From Haliscomenobacteraceae bacterium (GTDB taxonomy: Bacteria > Bacteroidota > Bacteroidia > Chitinophagales > Saprospiraceae), in NCBI GenBank assembly GCA_947501115.1, contig CANMVX010000004.1:62001-126000 (forward strand): a stretch of 64,000 nt of DNA. The letters run 5' to 3'. The position numbers were made by a program, and so were the translations under genes. The notes beneath the pieces were generated by a model. The model was given only the letters and a program-made list of their open reading frames with translations, ran no database searches and was not told the origin of the DNA. The first letter of the stretch is position 1. Each line of letters begins with the position of its first letter. This document shows positions 1-9,287 of the stretch, piece by piece.

Positions 1-512
1 TTTGCCGGGACCACCAAGCCGTCTTCATCGGGAGGAATAACAATGACCTCTGCTACGGTTTCCAGCCAACTGGTTTGGTTAGAATGATGTTCCATGTGCG
101 TAACAAAGACCACGGGTCTGTTTTCTTCATCTTCCTTAACTAATCTATCTTTGTATTTTTCGTGGATTTTCAGTCCTAAAATTCGTTGAAATTTTGATAA
201 AACGCCGGTCATTCCAGAATGGGAAGCGATAAGAATATCCTTTTCATCGGCACCTACATGATGTTTAATTATGTTCCTCGCTCTTTTATAGGCAGAGGTC
301 ATGGCATTTCCCGTGTAGGTTGTTTCGGTATGGGTGTTGCCAATATACGGAGCAATATCTATTAATAACCTCTCTTCCAGGGGTTCATACAAACGACCGC
401 TGGCAGTCCAGTCGGCATACACGATTTTCTTCTCACCGAAAGGTCCATGGAAATGATGATTATTTCCCAGTATATTTTTTCTGAACGGTTCAAAATAGTC
501 TTGTAAACTCAT
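1..512 (-). CDS. Class V-fold PLP-dependent aminotransferase, partial
   Basis: The gene starts at ATG 512 and runs off the left edge, so only about 170 N-terminal residues are visible. Translation gives MSLQDYFEPF, then YADWTASGRLYEP, then IGNTHTETTYTGNAMT, and later THMEHHSNQTSW. This is the pattern of class V aminotransferases of the cysteine desulfurase/kynureninase fold, in which the His-rich HMEHHSN stretch lies near the cofactor. The PLP lysine lies outside the window, so the substrate cannot be named. The start overlaps the glmM stop as ATGA (512-509), which implies translational coupling. Family call is firm, specific function unknown. Confidence 0.8.
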   Translation of the reverse strand, partial: MSLQDYFEPFRKNILGNNHHFHGPFGEKKIVYADWTASGRLYEPLEERLLIDIAPYIGNTHTETTYTGNAMTSAYKRARNIIKHHVGADEKDILIASHSGMTGVLSKFQRILGLKIHEKYKDRLVKEDEENRPVVFVTHMEHHSNQTSWLETVAEVIVIPPDEDGLVVPA

Positions 513-1897
513 TTTGCTAATTGATTTAAAAAGTCACCTTTTATTTTTTCAGCTAAGGCTATCGCTTTTTCTACGGAATTAGCTTCTGCATATATACGAA
601 TAATTGGTTCGGTATTGCTGGCGCGCAGATGAACCCAGGCATCGTCGAAATCTATTTTCAGGCCATCGATTCGGGATACGTCGGCCTCTGCGTAAGAGCT
701 TGCAAGTTGGTCTAAATTTGCAGATAAATCAATCCCTTCAGGAATTGACATTTTACTTTTTATTATAAAATAGGTAGGATAGGTTTTTTTTATTTCTGAG
801 ACAGTTAGGTTTTTGGTAGCCATAAGCGAAAGAAACAATGCAATGCCAATGAAGGCATCTCTTCCGAAATGTAGATCGGGTACAATGATACCACCATTAC
901 CTTCACCACCGATCACGGCATTGGTTTTTTTCATTACCTCTACCACATTGACCTCACCTACGGCACTGGCAGCATATTGACCACCATGTAATAAGGTAAT
1001 GTCTCTCAATGCCCTGGTAGAGGAAAGATTAGAGACAGTATTACCTTTTTTGAGAGATAATACATAATCAGCTACTGCGACTAAAGTGTATTCTTCTCCA
1101 AACAAATGCCCGTTTTCATCTATCAGCGCAAGTCGGTCAACATCGGGATCCACAGCGATGCCCAAAGCACCTTTATCTGACTTCACTGCATCGCAAAGAT
1201 CAGTTAAATGTTCTGGTAAAGGTTCGGGGTTATGGGCAAAATCACCGTGAACTGCACCATGTACCAGGGAAAATGTACATCCTAAAGCTTTTAAAAGGGT
1301 AGGTACAAAAATGGCACCTGTTGAATTTATCGGGTCTATGACAATGTGGAATTTTTTAGACCTAATAGCATCTACCTGAACAAGAGGATGATTTAAAATA
1401 GCTTCAAGGTGGTAGTCAAAATGAGTCTCATTATAATGGGTCAATTTACCAAGTTGATCAATATTTGCATAGTCGATAATTTCTGGCCGGGCCGAAATAT
1501 CCAACAATGTTTCTCCATCTTTTGCTGAAATAAACTCCCCCTGGTCATTTAAAAATTTTAGTGCATTCCATTCCCGCGGATTATGACTGGCGGTTATAAC
1601 GATACCTCCAGCCGCATTCTCTTTGGTTACCCACATTTCAACCGTAGGCGTAGTAGATAATCCAAGGTCAACGACATTAAATCCCATGGAAATTAACGTA
1701 TTATTTACTAATCCAGCTACCATAGAACCTGAAATTCTGGCATCCCGACCTATAACTACTTTACATTTATCATTTTTTTGCTTTAGCCAGTGCGCGAAGG
1801 CAGCGGTCATAACGACAATATCAATGGCAGTTAAGTTTTCACCTGGTCGCCCACCAATGGTTCCCCTGGTTCCGGAAATAGATTTTATTAAAGTCAC
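509..1897 (-). CDS. glmM: Phosphoglucosamine mutase (GlmM family)
   Basis: A 462-residue phosphohexomutase, of normal family length. It should convert glucosamine-6-phosphate to glucosamine-1-phosphate for UDP-GlcNAc, peptidoglycan and LPS synthesis in the cytosol. Visible motifs in order: SGTRGTIGG at the N-terminus, the phosphoserine loop TASHNP, the magnesium loop DPDVDR, the sugar loop GEGNGG, and the phosphate-binding RASNTEPIIR near the C-terminus. I chose GTG 1897 instead of the upstream ATG at 1933. The longer frame would put the promoter box TATATTTG (1915-1922) inside the coding sequence, and homology begins at about the GTG. The stop overlaps the next gene as ATGA. Phosphomannomutase activity is an alternative, because the families are hard to separate by motif. 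Confidence 0.85.
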   Translation of the reverse strand: MTLIKSISGTRGTIGGRPGENLTAIDIVVMTAAFAHWLKQKNDKCKVVIGRDARISGSMVAGLVNNTLISMGFNVVDLGLSTTPTVEMWVTKENAAGGIVITASHNPREWNALKFLNDQGEFISAKDGETLLDISARPEIIDYANIDQLGKLTHYNETHFDYHLEAILNHPLVQVDAIRSKKFHIVIDPINSTGAIFVPTLLKALGCTFSLVHGAVHGDFAHNPEPLPEHLTDLCDAVKSDKGALGIAVDPDVDRLALIDENGHLFGEEYTLVAVADYVLSLKKGNTVSNLSSTRALRDITLLHGGQYAASAVGEVNVVEVMKKTNAVIGGEGNGGIIVPDLHFGRDAFIGIALFLSLMATKNLTVSEIKKTYPTYFIIKSKMSIPEGIDLSANLDQLASSYAEADVSRIDGLKIDFDDAWVHLRASNTEPIIRIYAEANSVEKAIALAEKIKGDFLNQLAK

Positions 1898-1914
1898 CTT
1901 TTTTGATTTTGCAG

Positions 1915-1922
1915 CAAATATA
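1915..1922 (-). promoter_or_regulatory. Bacteroidota -7 box for glmM
   Basis: TATATTTG on the minus strand matches TAnnTTTG and lies about 18 bases before the GTG start of glmM. It is one half of a divergent pair with the box at 1942-1949. No clear -33 TTG at standard spacing was seen. Confidence 0.5.
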
Positions 1923-1941
1923 CAAAATAGCAAGCATCTCT

Positions 1942-1949
1942 TATCTTTG
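1942..1949 (+). promoter_or_regulatory. Bacteroidota -7 box for the PAP2 gene
   Basis: TATCTTTG on the plus strand matches TAnnTTTG and lies 40 bases before the ATG at 1990. Its position inside the longest open frame (from 1903) argues that translation starts at 1990. Confidence 0.5.
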
Positions 1950-1989
1950 TAAAAAAAAGGCTTTGGAGAAATACCTGGGAATCGATAAA

Positions 1990-2538
1990 ATGATATTCCT
2001 TTTTATTCAGGAATATTTGCGTAATCCATTGCTGGACATGGTATTGCCTCTATTGAGAAATAAATTTTTATGGATACCTCTGTATATTATTATACTTTTA
2101 TATAGTTATCAGTGGGGTAAGAAAGTTTTTTTCAAATATCTTTTGTTTTTGATAGGCCTCGTTTCAGTATCTGATGTAGTAAATAGCCGGTTGTTAAAAC
2201 CCTTTTTTAACAGATTGAGACCTTGCAATGATTTTCAGCTAAATACCTTGTTTGACCCTTTGGTGCCTTGTGGAAGTGGTTTATCTTTTCCCTCCAGCCA
2301 TGCGGTAAACCATTTTGCCTTAGCTGCTTTTTTTTATTATACTGCCCACTTTATACCATTTAAATGGCGCTTTTTATGGTATGTTTGGGCCTTTTCTATT
2401 TGTTTTACCCAGGTTTATGTGGGCGTTCATTATCCATTAGATGTATTTGTAGGTGGATTCATTGGATTTTATTTTGGCAACATTGTTGCAAAAACGTATC
2501 TTCGCGTCGTGAATAACGAAAATGAAGTAAAAGGTTAA
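1990..2538 (+). CDS. PAP2-family membrane phosphatase
   Basis: A 182-residue integral membrane phosphatase of the PAP2 (type 2 phosphatidic acid phosphatase) superfamily, likely acting on a lipid phosphate or undecaprenyl pyrophosphate at the inner membrane. The three family motifs are visible: KPFFNRLRP (K-x6-RP), PSSH with the catalytic His, and VGVHYPLD with the second His and the Asp. The third motif usually begins Ser-Arg; here it reads TQVYVGVH, so Gln replaces Arg. About five hydrophobic helices surround the motifs. The start at 1990 is preferred over 1903 because a -7 promoter box lies between them. The ZIP gene follows after 2 bases, so the two are co-transcribed. Confidence 0.8.
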   Translation: MIFLFIQEYLRNPLLDMVLPLLRNKFLWIPLYIIILLYSYQWGKKVFFKYLLFLIGLVSVSDVVNSRLLKPFFNRLRPCNDFQLNTLFDPLVPCGSGLSFPSSHAVNHFALAAFFYYTAHFIPFKWRFLWYVWAFSICFTQVYVGVHYPLDVFVGGFIGFYFGNIVAKTYLRVVNNENEVKG

Positions 2539-2540
2539 AA

Positions 2541-3281
2541 ATGGGTCAATCTTGGTTAATTTATGTTGGGCTGATAATGGTAGTGTGGTTAGGGGCTATT
2601 TTACCTTTTATTTTAAAGAGAGGAGAGCTGTTTCTTTCGAGAATCCTACTGTTTAGTGGTGCCTATTTGATGGGTATTGCCCTTATTGTTTTTATTCCGG
2701 ATATTATCAGGATAAGCCCTGAAAAAAGTCTCTGGATACTTATTGGTTTTTTTATACAGTTGATTATTCAAAAAATTTCTGGTGGCAGCGAGCACGGACA
2801 TATTCATACTTCCACCTCATTGAATAAGCAAATGGCCTTACAGGTATTTGTCGGATTAAGTTTTCACGCACTGATGGACGGGGCTTCTGTTGGCAGTTAT
2901 AATGAATGGTCTCATTTACATAACGAAACAGGCGGACACGAGCATGGTTTTGTATATGGCATCTTAATGCATAAGATAGGAGAGGGGTTTGCCCTTGCCT
3001 CATTATTTATGTTGGCAAAAACTAAGGCTGTTCATGCGGCAATGATCATTCTTATTTTTTCTTTAATGGCCCCATTTTCAGCCTGGATTGTTTCATTATT
3101 GCATTTAACGTCAACCATTATCACAATTTTGATGGCCATGGTTGCGGGCTCTTTTTTACATATATCAGCGAGTATATTACTGGAAAGCTGGCATAAGAAA
3201 AAGGAGAATGATACAGACCGTTACAAATGGTTAGTTATTTTATCAGGATTTATACTGGCCATATTGAGTTCCTGGCATTAA
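2541..3281 (+). CDS. ZIP-family divalent metal transporter
   Basis: A 246-residue membrane protein of the ZIP family, which imports zinc or other divalent metals. About seven to eight hydrophobic segments are visible. The helix 4 metal site reads FHALMDGASVG and helix 5 reads HKIGEGFALASL, matching the His/Asp/Gly and HxxxE signatures. A His-rich loop (EHGHIHTS) and a second His cluster (HLHNETGGHEHG) flank helix 4 and are common metal-sensing loops in this family. The gene follows the PAP2 gene by 2 bases and converges on groEL across a shared hairpin. The metal cannot be named from sequence. Confidence 0.83.
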   Translation: MGQSWLIYVGLIMVVWLGAILPFILKRGELFLSRILLFSGAYLMGIALIVFIPDIIRISPEKSLWILIGFFIQLIIQKISGGSEHGHIHTSTSLNKQMALQVFVGLSFHALMDGASVGSYNEWSHLHNETGGHEHGFVYGILMHKIGEGFALASLFMLAKTKAVHAAMIILIFSLMAPFSAWIVSLLHLTSTIITILMAMVAGSFLHISASILLESWHKKKENDTDRYKWLVILSGFILAILSSWH

Positions 3282-3282
3282 A

Positions 3283-3315
3283 AAAGCCACCACTGGAAAT
3301 TCCAATGATGGCTTT
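3283..3315 (-). terminator. Intrinsic terminator, mainly for groEL
   Basis: AAAGCCA (3283-3289) pairs with TGGCTTT (3309-3315), with an inner TGGAA/TTCCA stem. On the minus strand the hairpin is followed by a run of T, so it should end groEL transcripts. The T run on the plus strand is poorer, so termination of the ZIP gene is less sure. Confidence 0.65.
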
Positions 3316-3337
3316 ACTATGGATATCTTAAAAACGA

Positions 3338-5008
<1,671 letters not shown>

Positions 5009-5272
5009 TTACAGAATGACCAAAATGTCATCTTCGCGCATGATTAAATAATCATACCCTTCGAAATTCAATTCCTGACCAGCATATTTACCATATAAAA
5101 CGGTGTCGCCTACCTGAACTGTCATTAGGTTACCGTCTTTTCCTGGTCCTACTGCTACTACTTCACCTCTTTGAGGTTTTTCTTTAGCGGTATCAGGGAT
5201 AATAATTCCTCCCTTCGTCTTTTCTTCCGCAGGAGCAGGCTTTACTACAACACGATCGTTGATTGGCCTCAT
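5009..5272 (-). CDS. groS: Co-chaperonin GroES (10 kDa)
   Basis: An 87-residue co-chaperonin, the lid of the GroEL chamber. It reads [19 protein letters not shown], with the mobile loop [18 protein letters not shown] and the core VAVGPGK, all standard for the family. It is first in the groESL pair. The 137 bases before it were searched for CIRCE; only one half-site was found, near 5403, too far away and unpaired. Heat-shock control is expected from the family but no operator can be shown. Confidence 0.97.
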   Translation of the reverse strand: MRPINDRVVVKPAPAEEKTKGGIIIPDTAKEKPQRGEVVAVGPGKDGNLMTVQVGDTVLYGKYAGQELNFEGYDYLIMREDDILVIL

Positions 5273-5409
5273 ATCTCTTTATTTTATTAGGTGGTTAAAA
5301 AATATTTAATTTTTATCTATCACTTTATGTGCCAATCTTCATTATCTGCCAAAATTTCATGTTTAATCCCTTTTATGTCAGATTTTAAGAACAAAAAGGC
5401 AGTTAGCAC

Positions 5410-6036
5410 TTATTTTCCACCTCTTTTTGACTCAAAATTACGTTCTCCAGCCCTTATTGAGAGATTGAGATGATTCTCCTGTGGTGGAATCGGGCAGTTG
5501 AATCCTTCATTATAGGCACAATATGGATTATACGCTTTATTAAAATTTAAAATGATCTTCCTGTCCTTAACAGCACTTATCCTTACATCCATATAACGGC
5601 CCCCTCCATAACTTTCCGCACCGTTGGTGTTATCTTTAAAGGGTAAGAAAAGGTAATCTTTATACTGGGGTTGCCGTATTAATGTCATATTTTGGTATAA
5701 AAATACCGTTATTTTTTTCTGTCCATGGGTAAATGTTGCCGTGGCAAATTTTCGATAATCTCGGGTAATTCCACTGTAGGTAGGCATTTGAAATACAGGT
5801 TCTTTTTCTAAGGGAATAAATTCGGCTTCTACCTGCCAGGATTTTTTAAAGGAAAAATATTTTATAAGATCTTTTTCCTCAGGCGTAATAGGTTTTCTGG
5901 GGTCTGACAGTAGTTCGTCCAAATGTGTTTTTCTATAGGCAATAACTTCCTTTTTTGATTGGGAAATCAATGGACCCGTTATTTGCCAAAGCAGTAAAAC
6001 GGTCAGGAGGTATCTAAATATATAAGTGTTTTTCAT
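5410..6036 (-). CDS. Secreted DUF1684-family protein
   Basis: A 208-residue protein with an N-terminal signal peptide (hydrophobic to about residue 26, ending at Ser-Gln). The rest matches the DUF1684 pattern: PTYSGITRDYRKFATATF, then FKDNTNGAESYGGGRYMD, then FNKAYNPYCAYNEGF followed by CPIPPQENHL near the C-terminus. The family is widespread, its biochemical role is not established, and the conserved Cys, Asn and Tyr suggest a compact beta fold. The gene starts 9 bases after the beta-propeller gene, so the two are probably co-transcribed. It ends 137 bases before groES. Confidence 0.85.
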   Translation of the reverse strand: MKNTYIFRYLLTVLLLWQITGPLISQSKKEVIAYRKTHLDELLSDPRKPITPEEKDLIKYFSFKKSWQVEAEFIPLEKEPVFQMPTYSGITRDYRKFATATFTHGQKKITVFLYQNMTLIRQPQYKDYLFLPFKDNTNGAESYGGGRYMDVRISAVKDRKIILNFNKAYNPYCAYNEGFNCPIPPQENHLNLSIRAGERNFESKRGGK

Positions 6037-6045
6037 GTGTACTAT

Positions 6046-6945
6046 TTATTGAGCTACTAAAACAAGTTTATTTTCACTTCCGTTAATTTCCATTCGGGTA
6101 ATTTTTTTTATTGGAAAATTAGATAAATCTACCAAAAGTTCCCAATTAGCATTTTTGTCAGGGTGAAATTGATAAATTTTTGCTCCTTCTGCCATTATTA
6201 AAGTACCATCTTTTAAAATGCTAAAATCTTCCTGTTGGTTCAATGGCATGATGATTGGTATTTTGGGGCTTTCAGTGGAGTAAATGGCTTTTGTTCGATA
6301 AATGAAGGAGGGTTCTCCTGGTTTAGCCTTTTGAATATAGTAAAGTTCCCCATTTTCAGTGACCCGAAAACATCTGCCTGGTGAGGAGGTTATCATTGTA
6401 GAGGCCGTTTCATCTAAACGGCGATACCAAAGAGTTTGTGGATTTCCCAGTTCAAAGGTAATTACGCCTTGATCGGAAACCCATCTAAAATAACCAATAT
6501 TCGTTTGATTTGCTAAAATGGGTTTTCCTTGATTTTGTCCGTCTAAAGGCAGTGACCAAATCCTTTGAAGGGTGTCCTTTGGCCAAAACTCCATTCTTAA
6601 AACACCAATGTCCCTTTTATTAGACATAGTTATGGCAGAATATTCACCTTCCTTTGTATCTGTGAATCGCACTAACTTACCGCTGGACGTGTTCAGTTTG
6701 TAAATGTCTGGATGGGAGGCTCCTTTTGCGGCACTGCTGTAAAATAAAAGACTATCTCCTACTAAATGGGGGTGATTGTTATAACCCTGTGTATTCAATG
6801 AGGTTAAAAGGGTAAGATTCTGAAGCTTGATGTTTCCTTGAGCATCTTTTTTTATTTCTAATTGGAAAATATTACTTTCGGGTAGTTGAGCCACTAAGCT
6901 GACCTTTATCAAAAACAGGTAAATGAACAGAGTTAATATTCGCAT
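6046..6945 (-). CDS. Secreted TolB-like beta-propeller protein
   Basis: A 299-residue exported protein with a signal peptide (MRILTLFIYLFLIKVSLVAQ). The mature part has repeated strands such as DSLLFYSSA, SHPDIYKLNTSSGKLVRF and GELYYIQKAKPGE, the look of TolB/WD40-like propeller blades (WD40-like beta propeller, PD40). No catalytic motif was found, so a binding or scaffold role in the envelope is inferred. It is followed by the DUF1684 gene after 9 bases. No ortholog of known function is recognised. Confidence 0.6.
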   Translation of the reverse strand: MRILTLFIYLFLIKVSLVAQLPESNIFQLEIKKDAQGNIKLQNLTLLTSLNTQGYNNHPHLVGDSLLFYSSAAKGASHPDIYKLNTSSGKLVRFTDTKEGEYSAITMSNKRDIGVLRMEFWPKDTLQRIWSLPLDGQNQGKPILANQTNIGYFRWVSDQGVITFELGNPQTLWYRRLDETASTMITSSPGRCFRVTENGELYYIQKAKPGEPSFIYRTKAIYSTESPKIPIIMPLNQQEDFSILKDGTLIMAEGAKIYQFHPDKNANWELLVDLSNFPIKKITRMEINGSENKLVLVAQ

Positions 6946-7033
6946 ATAATCGAGGTTAGAAGGATTAAAAATTGATATTAATGCAATAATATAGCCATTA
7001 GGTTAAATTGTTGATTATTTTTCCTTACTTTTT

Positions 7034-7063
7034 TTGGAATATTATTGAATTATCCTATTTTTA
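7034..7063 (+). promoter_or_regulatory. Promoter of the aromatic amino acid operon
   Basis: TTG (7034-7036), 19 bases, then TATTTTTA (7056-7063) fits the Bacteroidota promoter layout TTG-N19-TAnnTTTG with one mismatch at the last base of the -7 box. Transcription would start near 7070, just upstream of the leader peptide and attenuator. Confidence 0.5.
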
Positions 7064-7083
7064 CAGTATTAAAACATATAGGA

Positions 7084-7140
7084 ATGAATTTTTCAGTAGC
7101 ATTTTATTTTAGTGGTTTCTGTTTTTACGTTTTGCCGTAA
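7084..7140 (+). CDS. Phe/Tyr-rich leader peptide of the pheA operon
   Basis: An 18-codon frame reads MNFSVAFYFSGFCFYVLP and stops at TAA 7138-7140. Five of 18 residues are Phe and two are Tyr, which are the end products of the operon it precedes. It sits between a promoter-like sequence (7034-7063) and a textbook intrinsic terminator (7182-7207) that comes before pheA. This is the arrangement of ribosome-mediated attenuation: scarcity of charged tRNA-Phe stalls the ribosome in the leader and frees the antiterminator arm at 7142-7151. The composition is visible in the sequence; the function is inference from the known enterobacterial pheA case. Confidence 0.72.
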   Translation: MNFSVAFYFSGFCFYVLP

Positions 7141-7141
7141 A

Positions 7142-7207
7142 GGGACGCTATGATTGCTATAAAATTATTTCTGCAAAATAGAGTCCCGGCATCGGGACTT
7201 TTTTTTT
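7142..7207 (+). promoter_or_regulatory. Attenuator: antiterminator overlapping intrinsic terminator
   Basis: Terminator: AGTCCCG (7182-7188), loop GCAT, CGGGACT (7193-7199), then T 7200-7207. Competing antiterminator: GGGAC (7142-7146) with GTCCC (7183-7187), CTAT (7148-7151) with ATAG (7178-7181), and TTGC (7154-7157) with GCAA (7173-7176), about 13 pairs. The two share 7183-7187 and cannot form together. The 5' antiterminator arm begins two bases after the leader stop codon, so a ribosome finishing the leader would mask it and allow termination. Confidence 0.75.
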
Positions 7208-7222
7208 GGTTAAAAATGAATT

Positions 7223-8107
7223 ATGATCGCTCAAACGTTACTTGAAAAGAAGTTAAAAAATACCCAATCGCTGGGCGTTGCCATACAAGGTGTGCCTGGT
7301 GCTTTTCATGACATTGCTGCAAGACATTGTTTTGAAGGTCAGTCTATTGAAATTATTCCCGCCATAACTTTCGACCAATTAGTGGAGAGTGCTCAAAGTG
7401 ATACCAGAGTGGATGTTGCGCTTATGGCTATTGAAAATTCTATTGCAGGAACATTGTTACCTAACTACAAAAGGGTTCATGATTCTTCTCTCTCTATCGT
7501 TGGAGAGGTATATTTAAGGATTGTTCAGAATTTAATGGCTTTACCTGGACAGTCAATAGCCGATTTGAAAGAGGTTCATTCCCATCCCATTGCCATTGAA
7601 CAATGTCGCGAGTTTTTCAGAAATTTTCCTTCTATTAAACTTATCGAAAGTGAGGATACTGCCCTTTCAGCAAAGTATATTAAAGACGGACAATGGAAGG
7701 GTATAGGTGCTATTGCCAGCAGTTTAGCTGCAAAAATGTACGATTTAAACATCCTTGCGCCAAGTATTGAGACAAATAAAGCCAATCATACCAGATTTTG
7801 GGTTTTACAAACTCAGAAAATGGCCATCATCGATGATCAGGCAAATAAAGTTTCCATAACATTTTCAGTGGATCATACTGTTGGTAGCTTGTATAAGGTC
7901 TTAGCTGTATTAGCTGCCTACAATATAAATGTCTCTAAAATTCAATCTACCCCCATTTTAGGTAAGCCATGGGAATATCAGTTCTATCTGGATTTTATTT
8001 CAGAGGGATCAGTTCCCATTCAATCTGCCATTGACGCTATAAAGCCACTGGCTAATAACATGCAGATACTTGGAATTTATAATCAAGGTAAACATTTTGA
8101 GGAATGA
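7223..8107 (+). CDS. pheA: Prephenate dehydratase with ACT domain
   Basis: A 294-residue monofunctional prephenate dehydratase converting prephenate to phenylpyruvate in phenylalanine synthesis. The catalytic part spans about residues 18-195 and includes GVPGAFHDIAA, AIENSIAGTL and the conserved NHTRFWVL. The C-terminal part (about 210-285) is an ACT regulatory domain (FSVDHTVGSLYKVLAVLA, then KIQSTPILGKPWEYQFYLDF), which in this family binds Phe for feedback inhibition. It is the first gene after the leader attenuator and its stop overlaps the next start (ATGA at 8104). Control is therefore expected both by attenuation and by allostery. Confidence 0.93.
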   Translation: MIAQTLLEKKLKNTQSLGVAIQGVPGAFHDIAARHCFEGQSIEIIPAITFDQLVESAQSDTRVDVALMAIENSIAGTLLPNYKRVHDSSLSIVGEVYLRIVQNLMALPGQSIADLKEVHSHPIAIEQCREFFRNFPSIKLIESEDTALSAKYIKDGQWKGIGAIASSLAAKMYDLNILAPSIETNKANHTRFWVLQTQKMAIIDDQANKVSITFSVDHTVGSLYKVLAVLAAYNINVSKIQSTPILGKPWEYQFYLDFISEGSVPIQSAIDAIKPLANNMQILGIYNQGKHFEE

Positions 8108-9285
8108 AAAGCGAGCCCATCATTTTGCCCGCCTCAAGAATGGGGCAAGTAGAGGAATACTACTTTTCAAGAAAGTTAAAGGAAATTGCATCTTTACGCG
8201 CGGAGGGTAAAAAAGTTATCAATCTGGGTATTGGAAGCCCTGACCAGGCGCCCGATGAGGAAGTTATTCAAACTTTAATCAGGGAAAGTAGTAAAAAAGA
8301 GGTGCATGGTTACCAATCTTATTTAGGTTTACCTGAATTACGGCAGGCTTTTTCAATATGGTATAAAAAATATTTTAAGGTTGATCTTAATCCAAATACT
8401 GAAATTCTGCCGCTGATTGGTTCCAAAGAGGGGATTATGCATATTTCTATGACTTATCTCGAACCAGGTGATGAAGTTCTTGTGCCCAATCCTGGTTACC
8501 CAGCTTATTCTGCAGTAGCTCAGTTGACGGGGGCAACCCTGCGCTATTATGCCTTGGAAGAGTCAAAAAACTGGCAGGCAGATTTGGATCTTCTCGCAAA
8601 AACCGATCTTTCTAAGGTGAAGTTAATGTGGCTGAATTATCCTAATATGCCCACAGGCGCTCCCGCAGATATGGATTATTTTACAGCGCTGGTTCAGTTT
8701 GCCAAACAATACCATATATTATTGGTGAATGATAATCCATATACCTTTGTGTTAAATCCTGAAAAACATAGCCTTTTATCTGTTCCCGGTGCCATGGATG
8801 TTGCCCTGGAGTTAAATTCTTTAAGCAAAGCACATAATCTGGCAGGATGGAGGATAGGTATGTTAGCGGGTAGAGCTGATTATTTGGCCGAAATATTACG
8901 ATTTAAAAGTAATATGGATTCTGGCATGTTTTATGGGGTTCAAAAAGCAGCTATCACTGCGCTGGAACTAACAGATGCATGGTATGAAAATCTGAATAAG
9001 GTTTATTTTGAAAGAAGGAAGGTGGCTGAAAAGGTGATGGATTTATTGGGTTGTAAGTATGCAAATAATCAGGTAGGCATGTTTTTATGGGCAAAAATTC
9101 CGAATGCATTTGAAAATGCCTATCAATTGGCAGATAGACTGCTCTATGAAACCAATTTATTTATTACGCCCGGTGGTATTTTTGGCAGTGGGGGCGATAA
9201 GTATCTTAGAATATCTCTTTGCAGTCCCGTAACTGATTTTGAAGAGGCTTTGGAAAGAATTCATTTATCTGAACTAAAAGTTTAA
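8104..9285 (+). CDS. Class I/II aminotransferase, probably aromatic
   Basis: A 393-residue fold-type I PLP aminotransferase. Visible: LGIGSPDQAP at the N-terminus, the PLP lysine loop SLSKAHNLAGWRIG, NYPNMPTGAP, and the carboxylate Arg in YLRISLC near the C-terminus. Homologs are often labelled aspartate or LL-diaminopimelate aminotransferase. Its place between pheA and tyrA, with a 4-base ATGA overlap with pheA and 2 bases before tyrA, suggests it transaminates phenylpyruvate and 4-hydroxyphenylpyruvate to Phe and Tyr. That role is inference from context; the family assignment is firm. Confidence 0.87.
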   Translation: MKSEPIILPASRMGQVEEYYFSRKLKEIASLRAEGKKVINLGIGSPDQAPDEEVIQTLIRESSKKEVHGYQSYLGLPELRQAFSIWYKKYFKVDLNPNTEILPLIGSKEGIMHISMTYLEPGDEVLVPNPGYPAYSAVAQLTGATLRYYALEESKNWQADLDLLAKTDLSKVKLMWLNYPNMPTGAPADMDYFTALVQFAKQYHILLVNDNPYTFVLNPEKHSLLSVPGAMDVALELNSLSKAHNLAGWRIGMLAGRADYLAEILRFKSNMDSGMFYGVQKAAITALELTDAWYENLNKVYFERRKVAEKVMDLLGCKYANNQVGMFLWAKIPNAFENAYQLADRLLYETNLFITPGGIFGSGGDKYLRISLCSPVTDFEEALERIHLSELKV

Positions 9286-9287
9286 TA

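Noticed and set aside
5328-5335. Sigma-54-like -24 element TTGGCACA (minus strand) before groES
   Set aside because: The -12 part reads GTGA instead of TTGC at the required spacing, and GC at -12 is nearly invariant, so I do not call a sigma-54 promoter.
5403-5410. CIRCE half-site TTAGCACT upstream of groES
   Set aside because: No matching GAGTGCTAA after 9 bases, and it overlaps the end of the upstream gene, so it is probably chance.
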